Assembly: GCF_008122505.1 (NCBI RefSeq)
Contig: NZ_VSSB01000001.1
Coordinates: forward strand, 790,891 to 854,890
Direction of reading: 5' to 3'
DNA from: Agromyces mariniharenae
GTDB taxonomy: Bacteria > Actinomycetota > Actinomycetes > Actinomycetales > Microbacteriaceae
DNA length: 64,000 bases
Shown here: positions 17,078 to 26,299 of the stretch, one piece after another
How positions within the stretch are numbered: the first letter of the stretch is position 1
Layout of the letters: the number at the start of each line of letters is the position of its first letter
Made by a program: the position numbers and the translations under genes
The notes under the pieces: model-generated
Told to the model about the DNA's origin: nothing
Seen by the model: the letters and a program-made list of their open reading frames with translations, nothing else
The model's database searches: none

Positions 17078-17631
17078 TCACGCCGCGAGCACGCTGAACG
17101 TCGCGGGTCCCCTCGACTCGATCGACACCAGTTCGAGCTCCACGGGGGACGCGAAGAGCCGCATCGCGGCCGGATCGCCGACCACGGTCGGGAACGTGAA
17201 GAGCCGGTACTCGTCGACCAACCCCGCAGCCTGCAGCTCTCGCACCACGCTGAGGCTCCCGATGATCACGACGTCGCCCTCGCTCGCGAGGCGGGTGACG
17301 CCGTCGACGAGGTCGCCGTCGAGCCGCTCGGAACCGTCCCACGCGTCGAGGTCCGGCGAGCCGGCCGACACGACCACCTTCCGTGCCCGGTTCATCGCGG
17401 TCGAGAACGGGTCGGTGCGTGCGGGCCACAGGCGCGAGAGGTGCTCCCACGTGCGGCGTCCGAACAGGAGGACGCCGGGGTCGAGCGCCGGCACGATCCC
17501 GAACGCGTCGCCCGCGATCGCCTCCACGCCGAAGCGGAACGCCCAGCCGCCGAAGCCGGCTCCGCCGCGCCCGTCGGGTCCTCGACGACCCCGTCGAGGG
17601 TGATGAACTCGATGACGATGACCGTGCCCAT
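17078..17631 (-). pseudogene. RibD C-terminal-like reductase, frameshifted
   Basis: The N-terminus MGTVIVIEFITLDGVVEDP reads from 17631 in one frame. The remainder (from FGGWAFRFGVEAIAGDAFGIVPALDPGVLLFGRRTWEHL onward) reads in another frame to the stop at 17078. The switch falls near 17572-17580, where the family consensus predicts GACCCGGAC and the sequence reads GACCCGAC, one G short. With the base restored the protein would be a full-length DHFR/RibD-C family member. An intact relative lies at 62765. Either this is a true pseudogene or a single sequencing error in a GC run; the sequence alone cannot decide. Confidence 0.75.
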
Positions 17632-17713
17632 GGTCGTGCTCCTTCGACTCGCGGGCCGGCCGAGTGCCGGTCCTCCGAGTACCTACCGGGGGCGAGGCGC
17701 GAACTCATCGCGG

Positions 17714-18649
17714 TCAGCGAATCACGGCGTCGCCGTCGAGCCCGAACGCCGCGAACGCCTCCGGCGACTGGAACACGGTCGTGCGAGCGACGCGTCCGCC
17801 CTCGACCGTGAGCACCTGCACGGTGTGCAGCCTCCCGTCGACGTACGCCACGAACCCCGCCTCGCCGTTCGCCCAGATGGGCTCCGTGCGCCAGTCGGTG
17901 CCGCGCAGTCGGTAGACGCGCCGCATGAAGCCCGCGTAGTCGTCGCGACCGGCGTACCAGTTCTCGTTCGGCGGCATCTCGAGCACGATGTCGTCGGTGA
18001 GCAGGGCGGTGATCGCCGGCACGTCGGCGCGCTCGAACGCGTCGACGTAGCGGTCGACGACCGCCCGCTGCTCCGCCGGCGGCTCGGCCGCCGCCTCGGG
18101 ATCCACGCCGGCCGACGCGAGCGTCCTCCGCGCCCGCTGCAGCGCGCTGTTCACGGCGGCCGTCGACATGCCGAGCGACTCCCCCACCTCGGCGGCCGGC
18201 ACGTCGAGCGCCTCGCGCAGGATGAGCGCGGCACGCTGCCGCGCGGGCAGCAGCTGCAGCGCCGCGACCAGCGCGAGCCGCAGGCGGCTCCGTTCGACGG
18301 CGGATGCCTCGGGGTCGCCGGGGATGGGCGTGAGCCAGGTCACCTCGAGGTTCGGGACCAGCGGGGCATCCGGGTCATCGAAGGCCGGACCGACGCTCGA
18401 CGGGAGCGGGCGTGACGAGCGGGACTCGAGCGCGGTGAGGCACGCGTTGGTCGCGATGCGATAGAGCCAGGTTCGCAGCGAGGCGCGCGCCGGATCGAAG
18501 CGGTCGGCGGCGCGCCAGGCGCGCAGCAGCGTCTCCTGCACGGCGTCCTCGGCGTCGTGCACCGAGCCGAGCATGCGGTAGCAGTGCACGAGCAGCTCGT
18601 GGCGATGGCGCGCGACGGCCCGCTCGAAATCGGCCTCCACACGCGACAT
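17714..18649 (-). CDS. ECF sigma factor, SigG-type, with C-terminal SnoaL domain
   Basis: The 311-residue protein has region 2 (CYRMLGSVHDAEDAVQETLLRAWRA, residues about 22-46), a linker with VTWLTPIPG, region 4 (LLPARQRAALILREALDVPAAEVGESLGMSTAAVNSALQRARRTL) and a C-terminal NTF2-like SnoaL domain (about 200-311) that likely controls activity. This fits the SigG/TIGR02960 group and not ECF41, because the WLPEP and NPDKL motifs are absent. No anti-sigma gene is adjacent. Target promoters are not evident. Confidence 0.85.
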   Translation of the reverse strand: MSRVEADFERAVARHRHELLVHCYRMLGSVHDAEDAVQETLLRAWRAADRFDPARASLRTWLYRIATNACLTALESRSSRPLPSSVGPAFDDPDAPLVPNLEVTWLTPIPGDPEASAVERSRLRLALVAALQLLPARQRAALILREALDVPAAEVGESLGMSTAAVNSALQRARRTLASAGVDPEAAAEPPAEQRAVVDRYVDAFERADVPAITALLTDDIVLEMPPNENWYAGRDDYAGFMRRVYRLRGTDWRTEPIWANGEAGFVAYVDGRLHTVQVLTVEGGRVARTTVFQSPEAFAAFGLDGDAVIR

Positions 18650-18760
18650 CCTGTCACCGAACCGGTGGCCCGCCTCGACGCGAACACTCGGCGCGCCGAC
18701 GGCCCGACCCCCGCGAACGAGGACCGGGCCGACGTGCCGACCGAAGCGGACGCGGCCGCG

Positions 18761-21700
18761 TCAGCCGCAGTTCCGCGCATCGTATGCGGCAGACTGCGTG
18801 AGGCTCACCTCCTCGCCGTCGATCGTCGCGGTCGCGATCACGACGACCTCGCCCGCGGGCGCCTCGGTCGCCTTCGTGTTGAAGGTGTGCGACAGCGCCT
18901 TGCCCGGCACGACGTCGACCGCCGTCTTGGTGCCGTACTCGGTCTCGAAGGCCAGGGCGATCGGCACCTCCTCGCCGTTCACCGCCGTGGCCGTGACGCG
19001 CACCTTGCCGGCCAGGCACTTGGCGGTCGCCTCGACCGGCACGTCGAGCGGGAGCGCGCTGAACGGCGACACCGTGACGCGGTCGATGATCGGCGCCTCC
19101 TTCGCGCGCAGCGGGATGCCGGGCCAGTTCTCGCCGGCATAGGTCACGCCGTCGAAGTTCGGCTGCTCCTCGGCCGAGAACGTGATCGTGTTCTCGCCCG
19201 CCTCGAGGTCGAGCACGATCGTGCGCTCCCAGAAGTTGTTCCGGTGGAACGTCGGCGCGAAGAGCACGCGCTGCACGTCGCCGCCGTTCACCGAGAGGTC
19301 GGCATGCCGCGCCATCGGGTTGGGGTTGTAGTGCGTCGCGGGCACCTGCTCGGGGTTCGAGTAGCGCACCACGACCGCGTGCGCGCCCGCCTCCGCGGCA
19401 TCCACCCGGAACGTGAGCGTGTTCTCGTTGCCCGGGTCGCCGCCGATGCCGCTGACGGCGGAGCCGCCCTCGGCGAGCGTCAGCGCGGTGGCCGCCGCGG
19501 TGCCGGCGAGCTCGGCGTCCTCGGCCTGGTACTCGGTCGCGCCGAGACGCTCCGCCGAGCCGCCGATGCGCAGCTTGTCGAGCACCACGCCCGCGGCGTC
19601 GCCGGTGACGGTGACCTTGTTGATGCCGCCGTCGAGGTGCACCGCGGCGCGGGTTGCCGAAGACAGGTCCAGCACGTCCCGGCCGTTGACCGCGAGCGAA
19701 CCGGCCGCGTCGCCGGCGACGTCGACGGTCACGGTCGCCTCGGCGTCGCGAGCGCCATACACCCAGAACGTCGCCGACTCGCCGTCGCCGAGTTCCACCG
19801 CGCCCGATCCGGTGACGCCGTCACCCGACACGTCGTACGCCGCCTCACCGTCGAAGTCCGACAACTCGGCCTCGTAGACGGATGCCGCGGCCACGTCGCG
19901 ATCGCGAGCGAGCGTGATGCGGTCGACGATCGCGTCGCCGATCGTGCCGCGCGTTCCGTCGAGACTTCGCGCACTGAGCGAGATGGTGTGCGTACCGGCG
20001 GTCAGGTCGACCGTGGTGTCGGCGTGGTCCCAGACCACCCACTTGTACCCGAGCGTCAGGAAGACCTCCTGCTCGGCGGCCCCGTCGACCGTGAGGAAGA
20101 CGTTCGTCGGGCCCTGCTCCTGCACGAGCGGGTAGGTGTTCAGGCTGTTCGCGAACACCGACAGGTCGTACGTGCCGTCCTCGGGCACCTCGACCGTGAA
20201 GTCGAGCTTCCCGTCGGAGCCCGTGCGGAGGCCGCCCACGTCGAACGAGCCCGACGTGTAGAACTTCGACACGTCGGCCGGCGACCCCTCGGGGCCGTTC
20301 CGGCTGTAGCCGCCACCGGTGTACGCGGCGTCCTCGGCCTCGTAGCCGGCGTGCCAGGCCTGCGACACCGAGCCCTCGGAGCCGGTCGCGCCAGCCGGGG
20401 TCACGATGATCTCGTACGCCGACGACTCGAGGAGCTGCGGCAGTTCGGTCCCGTCGAAGTCGACGGTCACCGTTCCGTCGGTCACGGGCCGCACGAGCTC
20501 GGCGAGCAGCTCGGGCTGCTCGGAGTCGCCGAGCTGGCCCGTCCACGGGATCTCGCGCACGAAGACGCGCACCTCATCGCCGAACACGTCGGCGGGCACG
20601 TCGACGAAGTCGACCGGGGCGGGGCCGGTCGCACCGCCGATGATGGCCCGCGCGGTGGCGTGCTCCTCGTCGAGCGCAGCGACGCCCTGCAGCGAATAGT
20701 TCTGGCCGGGGAACGGCGGCGTGACCTCGACGGTGTGGCCGCTGAGCTGCGCGTAGGCGTTGTAGAGCCACCACTGGCCGTTGCCGCGGTTCACCTGCAC
20801 GGCCGAGTCCGACAGGTTGCCGTTGATGTTCCAGAACGCGATCATCGCGTCGACCTTCGAGTCCTCGATCGCCGAGATCCACTGGATCATCTGGCCGGGC
20901 ACGGAGGTGTGGTAGTTGAACGCGTACTCGTTGATGTTGATCGGCAACTCGGTGCCCTCGCGTGACGTGCCGTCGAATGCGGCGGCCTCCCAGCCGCGGA
21001 ACTGCTCGACCGAGTCGCGGATGGCCTGCGGGTGCGAGAGCTCGTGCCACGTGATGATGTCGGGCACGGTGTCCTCGGCGATGGCGTGCTCGAGGAATCC
21101 CTGCACCTGGCCGAAGAGCACGCTCGTGCCCGGGCCGGCGACGCGCAGGTCGGGGAAGACCTCCTTGATGCGCCGGTACGTCGCATCCCACGCGGCGAAG
21201 TAGTCGGTCGGGTCGTTCAGCCACGATGTGCGGTCGAGGCTCCACTGGCCGGTGCCGAACATGTTGCCCTCGGGCTCGTTGAACGGCTCGATCACGAGGT
21301 GCTCGCGCTGCTCGGCCGGGATCTGCCCGATCATCTCGAGCTGCGCGTCGAGCACCCTGCGGTAGTCGGCGAGCTTCGCCTCGGGCGTCGAGCCGGGCCA
21401 CTGGTAGGGGAAGCCCCGATACCAGTCGGTGACGCGCAGGTACACGTCGCCGCCGGTCGTCTCCGAGAGGGTCGGCAGGATCTCGAGGGCGTCGGAGCCC
21501 GGGTGCTGCGAGCCGTCCTGCGCCTTCGTCGCGACGCTGCGCACGTTCATGCCCTCGACGAGGTTGTCGGTCGGCATGCCCTCGCCGTACAGGCCGTAGA
21601 GCACGCCGGATGCCCCGCCGTGCACGTCGCCCGTGTCGGTGCCCAGGTCGACGCGCACCTCACCACGGTGCACGGTGACGTCGGCGGTCACGGCCACGCC

Positions 21701-22651
21701 GGCCGCCTCGCCGGCGACGGTGAACGTCCCGGATGCCGCGTACTGCTCGGGCGCGATCGGCTCCCACTCCACGGGCACATCGCGAGCGTAGCCGTCGGAG
21801 AAGTCCGCCCGCACCGACGCGGGGAGCGGCGGCGCCTCGCCCACGCGGGTGCGCACGTCGAACGCCGTGTCGGCGAGCTCGATGACGGTCGGCAGCTCGC
21901 TGCCGACGAGGTCGGCCACCTGGTCGGCGTTGAGCGCAGAGCGGTAGATGCTGAACTCGTCGACGGCGCCGTTGAAGGGCGGGTCGGGGTAGAACGAGCG
22001 GCCGATGAACCCCGCCGAGGTGGCGGTCGCCGTGAGCAGGTCGCTCGCCGTGACATCCGTCGCCTTGGAAGCGAGCGCGACGCCGTTGAGGTACGTCGTG
22101 ATGCGGTCGGCCGCGGTGTCGAGCGTCACCGTGAGGGTCGCCCACTCCCCGGTGTGCAGCGGGCCCGTGCCAGTGATCTGCGCCTCGCCGCCGGCCCAGG
22201 TGCGGGTGATGGCCGTGCGCAGGTTTCCGTCGCCGTTGGACGGCGTCGAGAAGAGGTACCGCTCCGTGTTCGTACCGAGCGCGTAGATCCACTGCCACGG
22301 CCCGCCGTCGCCGTCCCAGCGCACCCGCGTCGAGACGGTGAGGTCCTGGGCGCCGGCGATCGCGTCGCGCGGGATCGTGACGTAGCCGCCCTGCAGGTCG
22401 AGGGCGCTGCCGTCGCCGGCTCCGACGACCGCGGTGGCGCCGCTGATCGTGCCGTTGAGTCCGTGGCCCGACGTGTCGGGCACGGACGTGCCGGTCACGT
22501 CGTCCATGGAGTAGTGCAGGTCGGGCGCGGGTGGTGCGGCTGCGGCGGGTGCCGCGGCGCCCGCCGCGACGAGGCCCGCGCCGAGCGCGATCGCGGTCGA
22601 CAACGCGGCGGTGCGCCGTGCTGCCGAGCGACGCGTGTTGGCGTTTCGCAT
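18761..22651 (-). CDS. Secreted multidomain glycoside hydrolase (clan GH-A-like) with LamG and CBM modules
   Basis: The 1296-residue protein begins with a 38-residue signal peptide ending AAAA. Domains in order are LamG/concanavalin-like (about 45-250), a bacterial Ig-like domain (255-330), a TIM-barrel catalytic region (about 335-740), a linker domain, then two or three CBM6/35-like modules (from about 790, 930 and 1025). Candidate catalytic acids are E459 in EPFNEPEG and E575 in ININEYAF, the spacing expected for clan GH-A retaining enzymes (GH30/GH39-like). There is no LPXTG or dockerin, so the enzyme is probably free or wall-associated through its CBMs. It begins 43 nt after a LacI gene on the same strand, which probably controls it. 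The substrate is probably a plant or algal polysaccharide, not determined here. Confidence 0.75.
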   Translation of the reverse strand: MRNANTRRSAARRTAALSTAIALGAGLVAAGAAAPAAAAPPAPDLHYSMDDVTGTSVPDTSGHGLNGTISGATAVVGAGDGSALDLQGGYVTIPRDAIAGAQDLTVSTRVRWDGDGGPWQWIYALGTNTERYLFSTPSNGDGNLRTAITRTWAGGEAQITGTGPLHTGEWATLTVTLDTAADRITTYLNGVALASKATDVTASDLLTATATSAGFIGRSFYPDPPFNGAVDEFSIYRSALNADQVADLVGSELPTVIELADTAFDVRTRVGEAPPLPASVRADFSDGYARDVPVEWEPIAPEQYAASGTFTVAGEAAGVAVTADVTVHRGEVRVDLGTDTGDVHGGASGVLYGLYGEGMPTDNLVEGMNVRSVATKAQDGSQHPGSDALEILPTLSETTGGDVYLRVTDWYRGFPYQWPGSTPEAKLADYRRVLDAQLEMIGQIPAEQREHLVIEPFNEPEGNMFGTGQWSLDRTSWLNDPTDYFAAWDATYRRIKEVFPDLRVAGPGTSVLFGQVQGFLEHAIAEDTVPDIITWHELSHPQAIRDSVEQFRGWEAAAFDGTSREGTELPININEYAFNYHTSVPGQMIQWISAIEDSKVDAMIAFWNINGNLSDSAVQVNRGNGQWWLYNAYAQLSGHTVEVTPPFPGQNYSLQGVAALDEEHATARAIIGGATGPAPVDFVDVPADVFGDEVRVFVREIPWTGQLGDSEQPELLAELVRPVTDGTVTVDFDGTELPQLLESSAYEIIVTPAGATGSEGSVSQAWHAGYEAEDAAYTGGGYSRNGPEGSPADVSKFYTSGSFDVGGLRTGSDGKLDFTVEVPEDGTYDLSVFANSLNTYPLVQEQGPTNVFLTVDGAAEQEVFLTLGYKWVVWDHADTTVDLTAGTHTISLSARSLDGTRGTIGDAIVDRITLARDRDVAAASVYEAELSDFDGEAAYDVSGDGVTGSGAVELGDGESATFWVYGARDAEATVTVDVAGDAAGSLAVNGRDVLDLSSATRAAVHLDGGINKVTVTGDAAGVVLDKLRIGGSAERLGATEYQAEDAELAGTAAATALTLAEGGSAVSGIGGDPGNENTLTFRVDAAEAGAHAVVVRYSNPEQVPATHYNPNPMARHADLSVNGGDVQRVLFAPTFHRNNFWERTIVLDLEAGENTITFSAEEQPNFDGVTYAGENWPGIPLRAKEAPIIDRVTVSPFSALPLDVPVEATAKCLAGKVRVTATAVNGEEVPIALAFETEYGTKTAVDVVPGKALSHTFNTKATEAPAGEVVVIATATIDGEEVSLTQSAAYDARNCG

Positions 22652-22694
22652 CTCGAGTACCTCTCTGTCTCGTGGGTGGTGGGGTTCCGCCCGA

Positions 22695-23720
22695 TCAGGA
22701 GACCGGGCGGGGTGCGGCGGTGCTGCCGCGATCGGTGAAGACGGGTGGGATGAGGCGCACGACGTGCGGCGCCTCCTCGGCGAGGCGATGCTCGATGCGG
22801 GCCACGAGCTGGGCGACGGCGAGCCGGCCGAGCTCGCCGGCCGCGCTGTCGATCGCGGAGTACGGCAGCGAGAACGTGCGGGCGAAGTCGTCGGAGTAGC
22901 GGCCGATCACCGAGAGGTCGCGCGGCGACCGGAGGCCGCGTTCGGTGAGCACGCCGGGGAGCGCCGCCGCGGCGGCCTCGTTGTTGAGGAGCAGCCCGGT
23001 GGCGCCGGGGTGCGCGTCGAGGATCGCGTCGAGCTCGCGGCCGATCTCCGGCTGGCCGGATGCCGCGAAGCGGGCATGCAGGGTGATCCCCCGCTCCTCG
23101 GCCTGCTGCCGGGCGGCGTCCGCCAGGCGCCACACGTAGGCGCCGCCGCGGGCGACGACGTGCTCGGGCTGCGACACGAGGATGAGCTCGCGGTGCCCCA
23201 GCGCATGCAGGTGGTCGACCATGACCCGGCCGACCGCCGCGAAGTCGTGGTCGAACACGTCGACCCCTGCCGTGTCGGCCGGGAGCCCGACGAGCGCGCC
23301 CGGCTGGCGGGCGTCGCGCAGCACGGGCAGCCGGTCGTCGTGCTCGGCGACGTTCAGCAGCACGAAGCCGTCGACCATGCGCGAGTCGGCGAGCCGGCGC
23401 AGGGCCCGCACGCCGTCCTCCTCCGAGACGAGCAGGGTGTCGTAGCCGAGGTCGCGCGCCCCGTCGGTGACGCCGAGGATGTACTGCATCATGGCCGGCG
23501 CGAACTCGTCTTCGAGCACGCGCGCGAGCAGGCCGAGCACCTTCGTCTGCGAGGTCGCGAGCGCCCTGGCGCCGGCGTTCGGAGTGTAGCCGAGCCGCTC
23601 GACGGCGGCGGCGACCCTGTGCCGCACCTCGGGCGAGATCGCCCGCTTGCCCGACAGCGCGTACGACGCCGTGCTCCGCGAGACGCCCGCGACGCGCGCG
23701 ACGTCGCCGATGGTGACCAT
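22695..23720 (-). CDS. LacI-family transcriptional regulator
   Basis: From the ATG at 23720 the 341-residue protein starts MVTIGDVARVAGVSRSTASYALSG, the standard LacI headpiece with hinge helix (GYTPNAGARALATSQ) and then a periplasmic-binding-protein-like sugar domain. A frame running further upstream would pass through the operator, so the later start is correct. The gene lies directly upstream of the secreted glycoside hydrolase and likely represses it in response to an oligosaccharide. A perfect palindrome 17 nt upstream suggests autoregulation of the pair. Confidence 0.92.
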   Translation of the reverse strand: MVTIGDVARVAGVSRSTASYALSGKRAISPEVRHRVAAAVERLGYTPNAGARALATSQTKVLGLLARVLEDEFAPAMMQYILGVTDGARDLGYDTLLVSEEDGVRALRRLADSRMVDGFVLLNVAEHDDRLPVLRDARQPGALVGLPADTAGVDVFDHDFAAVGRVMVDHLHALGHRELILVSQPEHVVARGGAYVWRLADAARQQAEERGITLHARFAASGQPEIGRELDAILDAHPGATGLLLNNEAAAAALPGVLTERGLRSPRDLSVIGRYSDDFARTFSLPYSAIDSAAGELGRLAVAQLVARIEHRLAEEAPHVVRLIPPVFTDRGSTAAPRPVS

Positions 23721-23737
23721 GCGATCGACCTCCGTTG

Positions 23738-23751
23738 TCGAACCGGTTCGA
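23738..23751. promoter_or_regulatory. LacI-type operator TCGAACCGGTTCGA
   Basis: A perfect 14-bp palindrome with the central CG typical of LacI-family sites lies 17 nt upstream of the lacI start. It would sit over or just after the promoter of the lacI-glycoside hydrolase transcript. No second copy occurs in the 43 nt before the hydrolase gene. Confidence 0.75.
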
Positions 23752-23908
23752 AAGCGAACGCGTCCGACCATAGCGAGCCGTGAATCGCACCGCAACCCTT
23801 TTCGGTGGTTTTCGGTTCGCCACCGATCGCTGCCGCATTCTGGACCGAAAGGCCTCTCTCACCATCGGCCTCCACCGGCGACGTGCCGTCACCGAATATC
23901 CTGACCGC

Positions 23909-24307
23909 GTGACGTCATCGCCGAGCGCATCGCGCAGTCCGCTTCGCATCGTCCTCATCGTCGTCTGGGTGCTCGTCGCCGTCGCCTCGGCGGGGGCGAT
24001 CGTGCTCGGCGCCCTGACCGCGGCGCTGAGCGGTGCGGGCTTCGACACGAGGTTCTCGAACCCGACGCCGCTGTTCATCCTGGTCATCGTGGTGAACCTC
24101 GCGGCGGGGGCCTGCGGCATCCTGCTCGGCGGCCGCTGGTGGACCGCCCTGCTCGTCGCCGCGCCGGCGCTGCTCTTCCTCGCGAACCTGATGCTCAACG
24201 GGCAGTGGGTGTCGACGATCCTCGTCCCGAGCCCGCTCGTCACGATCGTGGGCGTCGTGCTCGTGCTGGCGCTGCCGCGTCGGCGACGCCCGGTCGCCCC
24301 GGCCTGA
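23909..24307 (+). CDS. Four-helix membrane protein with GGRWWTALL motif (paralogue)
   Basis: The GTG at 23909 gives 132 residues with four hydrophobic helices and a basic tail (PRRRRPVAPA). It shares the central GGRWWTALL motif and topology with the protein at 11302. A TATCCT hexamer ends 6 nt before the GTG with no ribosome site, consistent with leaderless transcription. The longer upstream frame overlaps the lacI promoter and is not credible. Function unknown. Confidence 0.65.
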   Translation: MTSSPSASRSPLRIVLIVVWVLVAVASAGAIVLGALTAALSGAGFDTRFSNPTPLFILVIVVNLAAGACGILLGGRWWTALLVAAPALLFLANLMLNGQWVSTILVPSPLVTIVGVVLVLALPRRRRPVAPA

Positions 24308-24429
24308 GCGGCAGCCGCGGCATCCGCTGACGTCGGTGCACGGATGCCGCGGCGCCTCGGCCGATCGGCCGATGCAGTCGGACCGCACGGCCGATGCGCC
24401 CGCCGCCCCGCCCGCGCGACCATCGACGC

Positions 24430-25146
24430 ATGACCGCCACCACCACCGCAGGCCGCGTGACGCGGCGCACGCGCAAGCGCCCCGAGTGGCTCGCGCCCGC
24501 GGGCCTCATCGTGCTCAGCCTCGTCCCGATCGCCGCGGGCGCCTTCCGCCTCACCGACCTCACGACCGGCGGCACCGTCACGCCCGAGAACGCCCGGTTC
24601 TTCGCCTCCCCCGTGCCCGTGATCGCGCACATCATCGGCTCGAGCGTGTTCCTCCTCCTGGGTGCGCTGCAGTTCGCGCCCTCGCTGCGGCGGCGACGCT
24701 GGCATCGCATCTCGGGACGCATCGCCGCGCCCGCCGGCCTCGTCTCGGCGCTGTCGGCGCTCTGGATGACGCTGTTCTACGCCATGCCGGCGATCAACGG
24801 GCCCGGCCTCTACGTGATGCGTCTCGTGTTCGCCACGGGCATGGCGGCCGCGATCGTCGTCGCGTTCATCGCGATCCGCCGCGGCGACGTCTCGACGCAC
24901 AGCGCGTGGATGACCCGCGCCTACGCGATCGGGCTCGGCGCCGGCACCCAGGTGTTCACGTTCCTGCCCTGGACGCTGTTCTTCGGCGCGCCCGACCAGT
25001 TCGTGCACACGGTGCTCATGGGCGCGGGCTGGGTCATCAACCTCGCCGTCGCCGAGGTCGTGATCCGACGTCGAGCGCGCGGCACGCGGCGGCCGGGCAC
25101 GCGGCGGCCCGCGCCGTCGGCGGTGGCCGGTGCCCACCTATCATGA
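24430..25146 (+). CDS. DUF2306 membrane protein
   Basis: The 238-residue protein has about six to seven helices. Conserved histidines are seen in VIAHIIGSSVFLLLGALQF, RRWHRISGRI and STHSAWMTRAYAI, the DUF2306 pattern, which resembles haem-binding four-helix cytochrome folds. A role in membrane redox chemistry is possible but not shown. It is followed after 4 nt by the histidine kinase start, so it is likely in the same transcript. Confidence 0.75.
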   Translation: MTATTTAGRVTRRTRKRPEWLAPAGLIVLSLVPIAAGAFRLTDLTTGGTVTPENARFFASPVPVIAHIIGSSVFLLLGALQFAPSLRRRRWHRISGRIAAPAGLVSALSALWMTLFYAMPAINGPGLYVMRLVFATGMAAAIVVAFIAIRRGDVSTHSAWMTRAYAIGLGAGTQVFTFLPWTLFFGAPDQFVHTVLMGAGWVINLAVAEVVIRRRARGTRRPGTRRPAPSAVAGAHLS

Positions 25147-25150
25147 GGGC

Positions 25151-26299
25151 ATGACGAGCCCCGCCCGGGCGCTGTGGGACGCGCCGCCGGCGTCCCCGCC
25201 CCCGCCGCGCCGGGTCTGGCGGGACTGGGTGCTCGTCGCCGCGATCCCGCTGCTCGCCCTGCTCGAGGCGCTGCTGCGCACGGATGTCCCGTGGCGCTGG
25301 CTCTGGGCGATCCTGCTCATCGCGCTCGTGCCGACGCTCCTGTGGCGGCGCACCCGCCCGTTCACGATGCTCGCCGTCGCGTTCGGCGTCGGCACGATCG
25401 TCAGCGTCGCGACGGGCGGCGACCCGCAGCTGTTCACGACGGCGTACTTCCTGCTCCTCGTCTACGCCGTGTTCCGGTGGGGCTCTGGCCGCGCGATGCT
25501 CGGCGGCGGGGCGCTCGTGCTCGGCGGCAGTCTGCTCTCGCTCGTCTCCTCCGCGCCGACCGCTGCCGACGTCATCGGCGGCCTGGCCGTGGTCGTCACG
25601 ACGGGAACGCTCGGCGTCGCGTTCCGCTGGCGCGCCGGCGCGCGGGCCCGGGAGCTCGACCGGATGCGGCTCCTCGAACGCGAGCAGCTCGCCCGCGACC
25701 TCCACGACACGGTCGCGCACCACGTCTCGGCGATCGCGATCCAGGCGCAGGCGGGAACCGTGGTCGCGCAGGGCGATCCGGCCGCGGCCGTCGACGTGCT
25801 GCGCGTCATCGAGGGCGAGGCGTCGCGCACGCTCGACGAGCTGCGATCCATGGTGCGCGTGCTCCGGCGCACGGATGCCGCGGACCGCGCACCGACGCCC
25901 GGCTTCGACGACCTGCGGCGGCTCGCGCGATCGGATGCCGCGGGCTCGGGCTCCACCCCCGGGCCCACGGTCGACGTCCAGGTCGACGGCGACGTCGACG
26001 CGTTGCCTCCCCCGGTGTCCGCAGCGGTGTTCCGCCTCGCGCAGGAGGCCGTGACGAACGCGCGCCGGCACGCCAGGAACGCGACGCGCGTCGACGTGCA
26101 CGTGCGGGTCGACGGCTCCGGCGTGCGACTCGACGTGCGCGACGACGGGGAGCCCGCGGCATCCGCTGCACCCGGCTACGGACTCACCGGCATGGCCGAG
26201 CGGGCCGACCTGCTCGGCGGCACGTGCGAGGCCGGCCCGGCGCCGGGCGGCGGGTGGGCGGTCACCGCGGTGCTGCCGCGGGCAGGATGGGCGACATGA
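25151..26299 (+). CDS. Sensor histidine kinase (NarL-type, HisKA_3)
   Basis: The 382-residue protein has an N-terminal membrane sensor of about four to five helices with no large extracellular loop. HisKA_3 follows (ARDLHDTVAHHVSAIAIQAQ, phospho-acceptor His in LHD), then a HATPase with RLAQEAVTNARRHA (N box) and GYGLTGMAERADLLGG (G box). This is the actinobacterial intramembrane-sensing NarL/DesK-like type. Its stop overlaps the response regulator start (ATGA), so the two are translationally coupled. Confidence 0.92.
   Translation: MTSPARALWDAPPASPPPPRRVWRDWVLVAAIPLLALLEALLRTDVPWRWLWAILLIALVPTLLWRRTRPFTMLAVAFGVGTIVSVATGGDPQLFTTAYFLLLVYAVFRWGSGRAMLGGGALVLGGSLLSLVSSAPTAADVIGGLAVVVTTGTLGVAFRWRAGARARELDRMRLLEREQLARDLHDTVAHHVSAIAIQAQAGTVVAQGDPAAAVDVLRVIEGEASRTLDELRSMVRVLRRTDAADRAPTPGFDDLRRLARSDAAGSGSTPGPTVDVQVDGDVDALPPPVSAAVFRLAQEAVTNARRHARNATRVDVHVRVDGSGVRLDVRDDGEPAASAAPGYGLTGMAERADLLGGTCEAGPAPGGGWAVTAVLPRAGWAT

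Noticed and set aside
18557..20965. An 802-codon open frame antisense to the secreted glycoside hydrolase
   Set aside because: Composition is Arg/Val/His-rich and lacks any motif; the opposite strand encodes clear domains.
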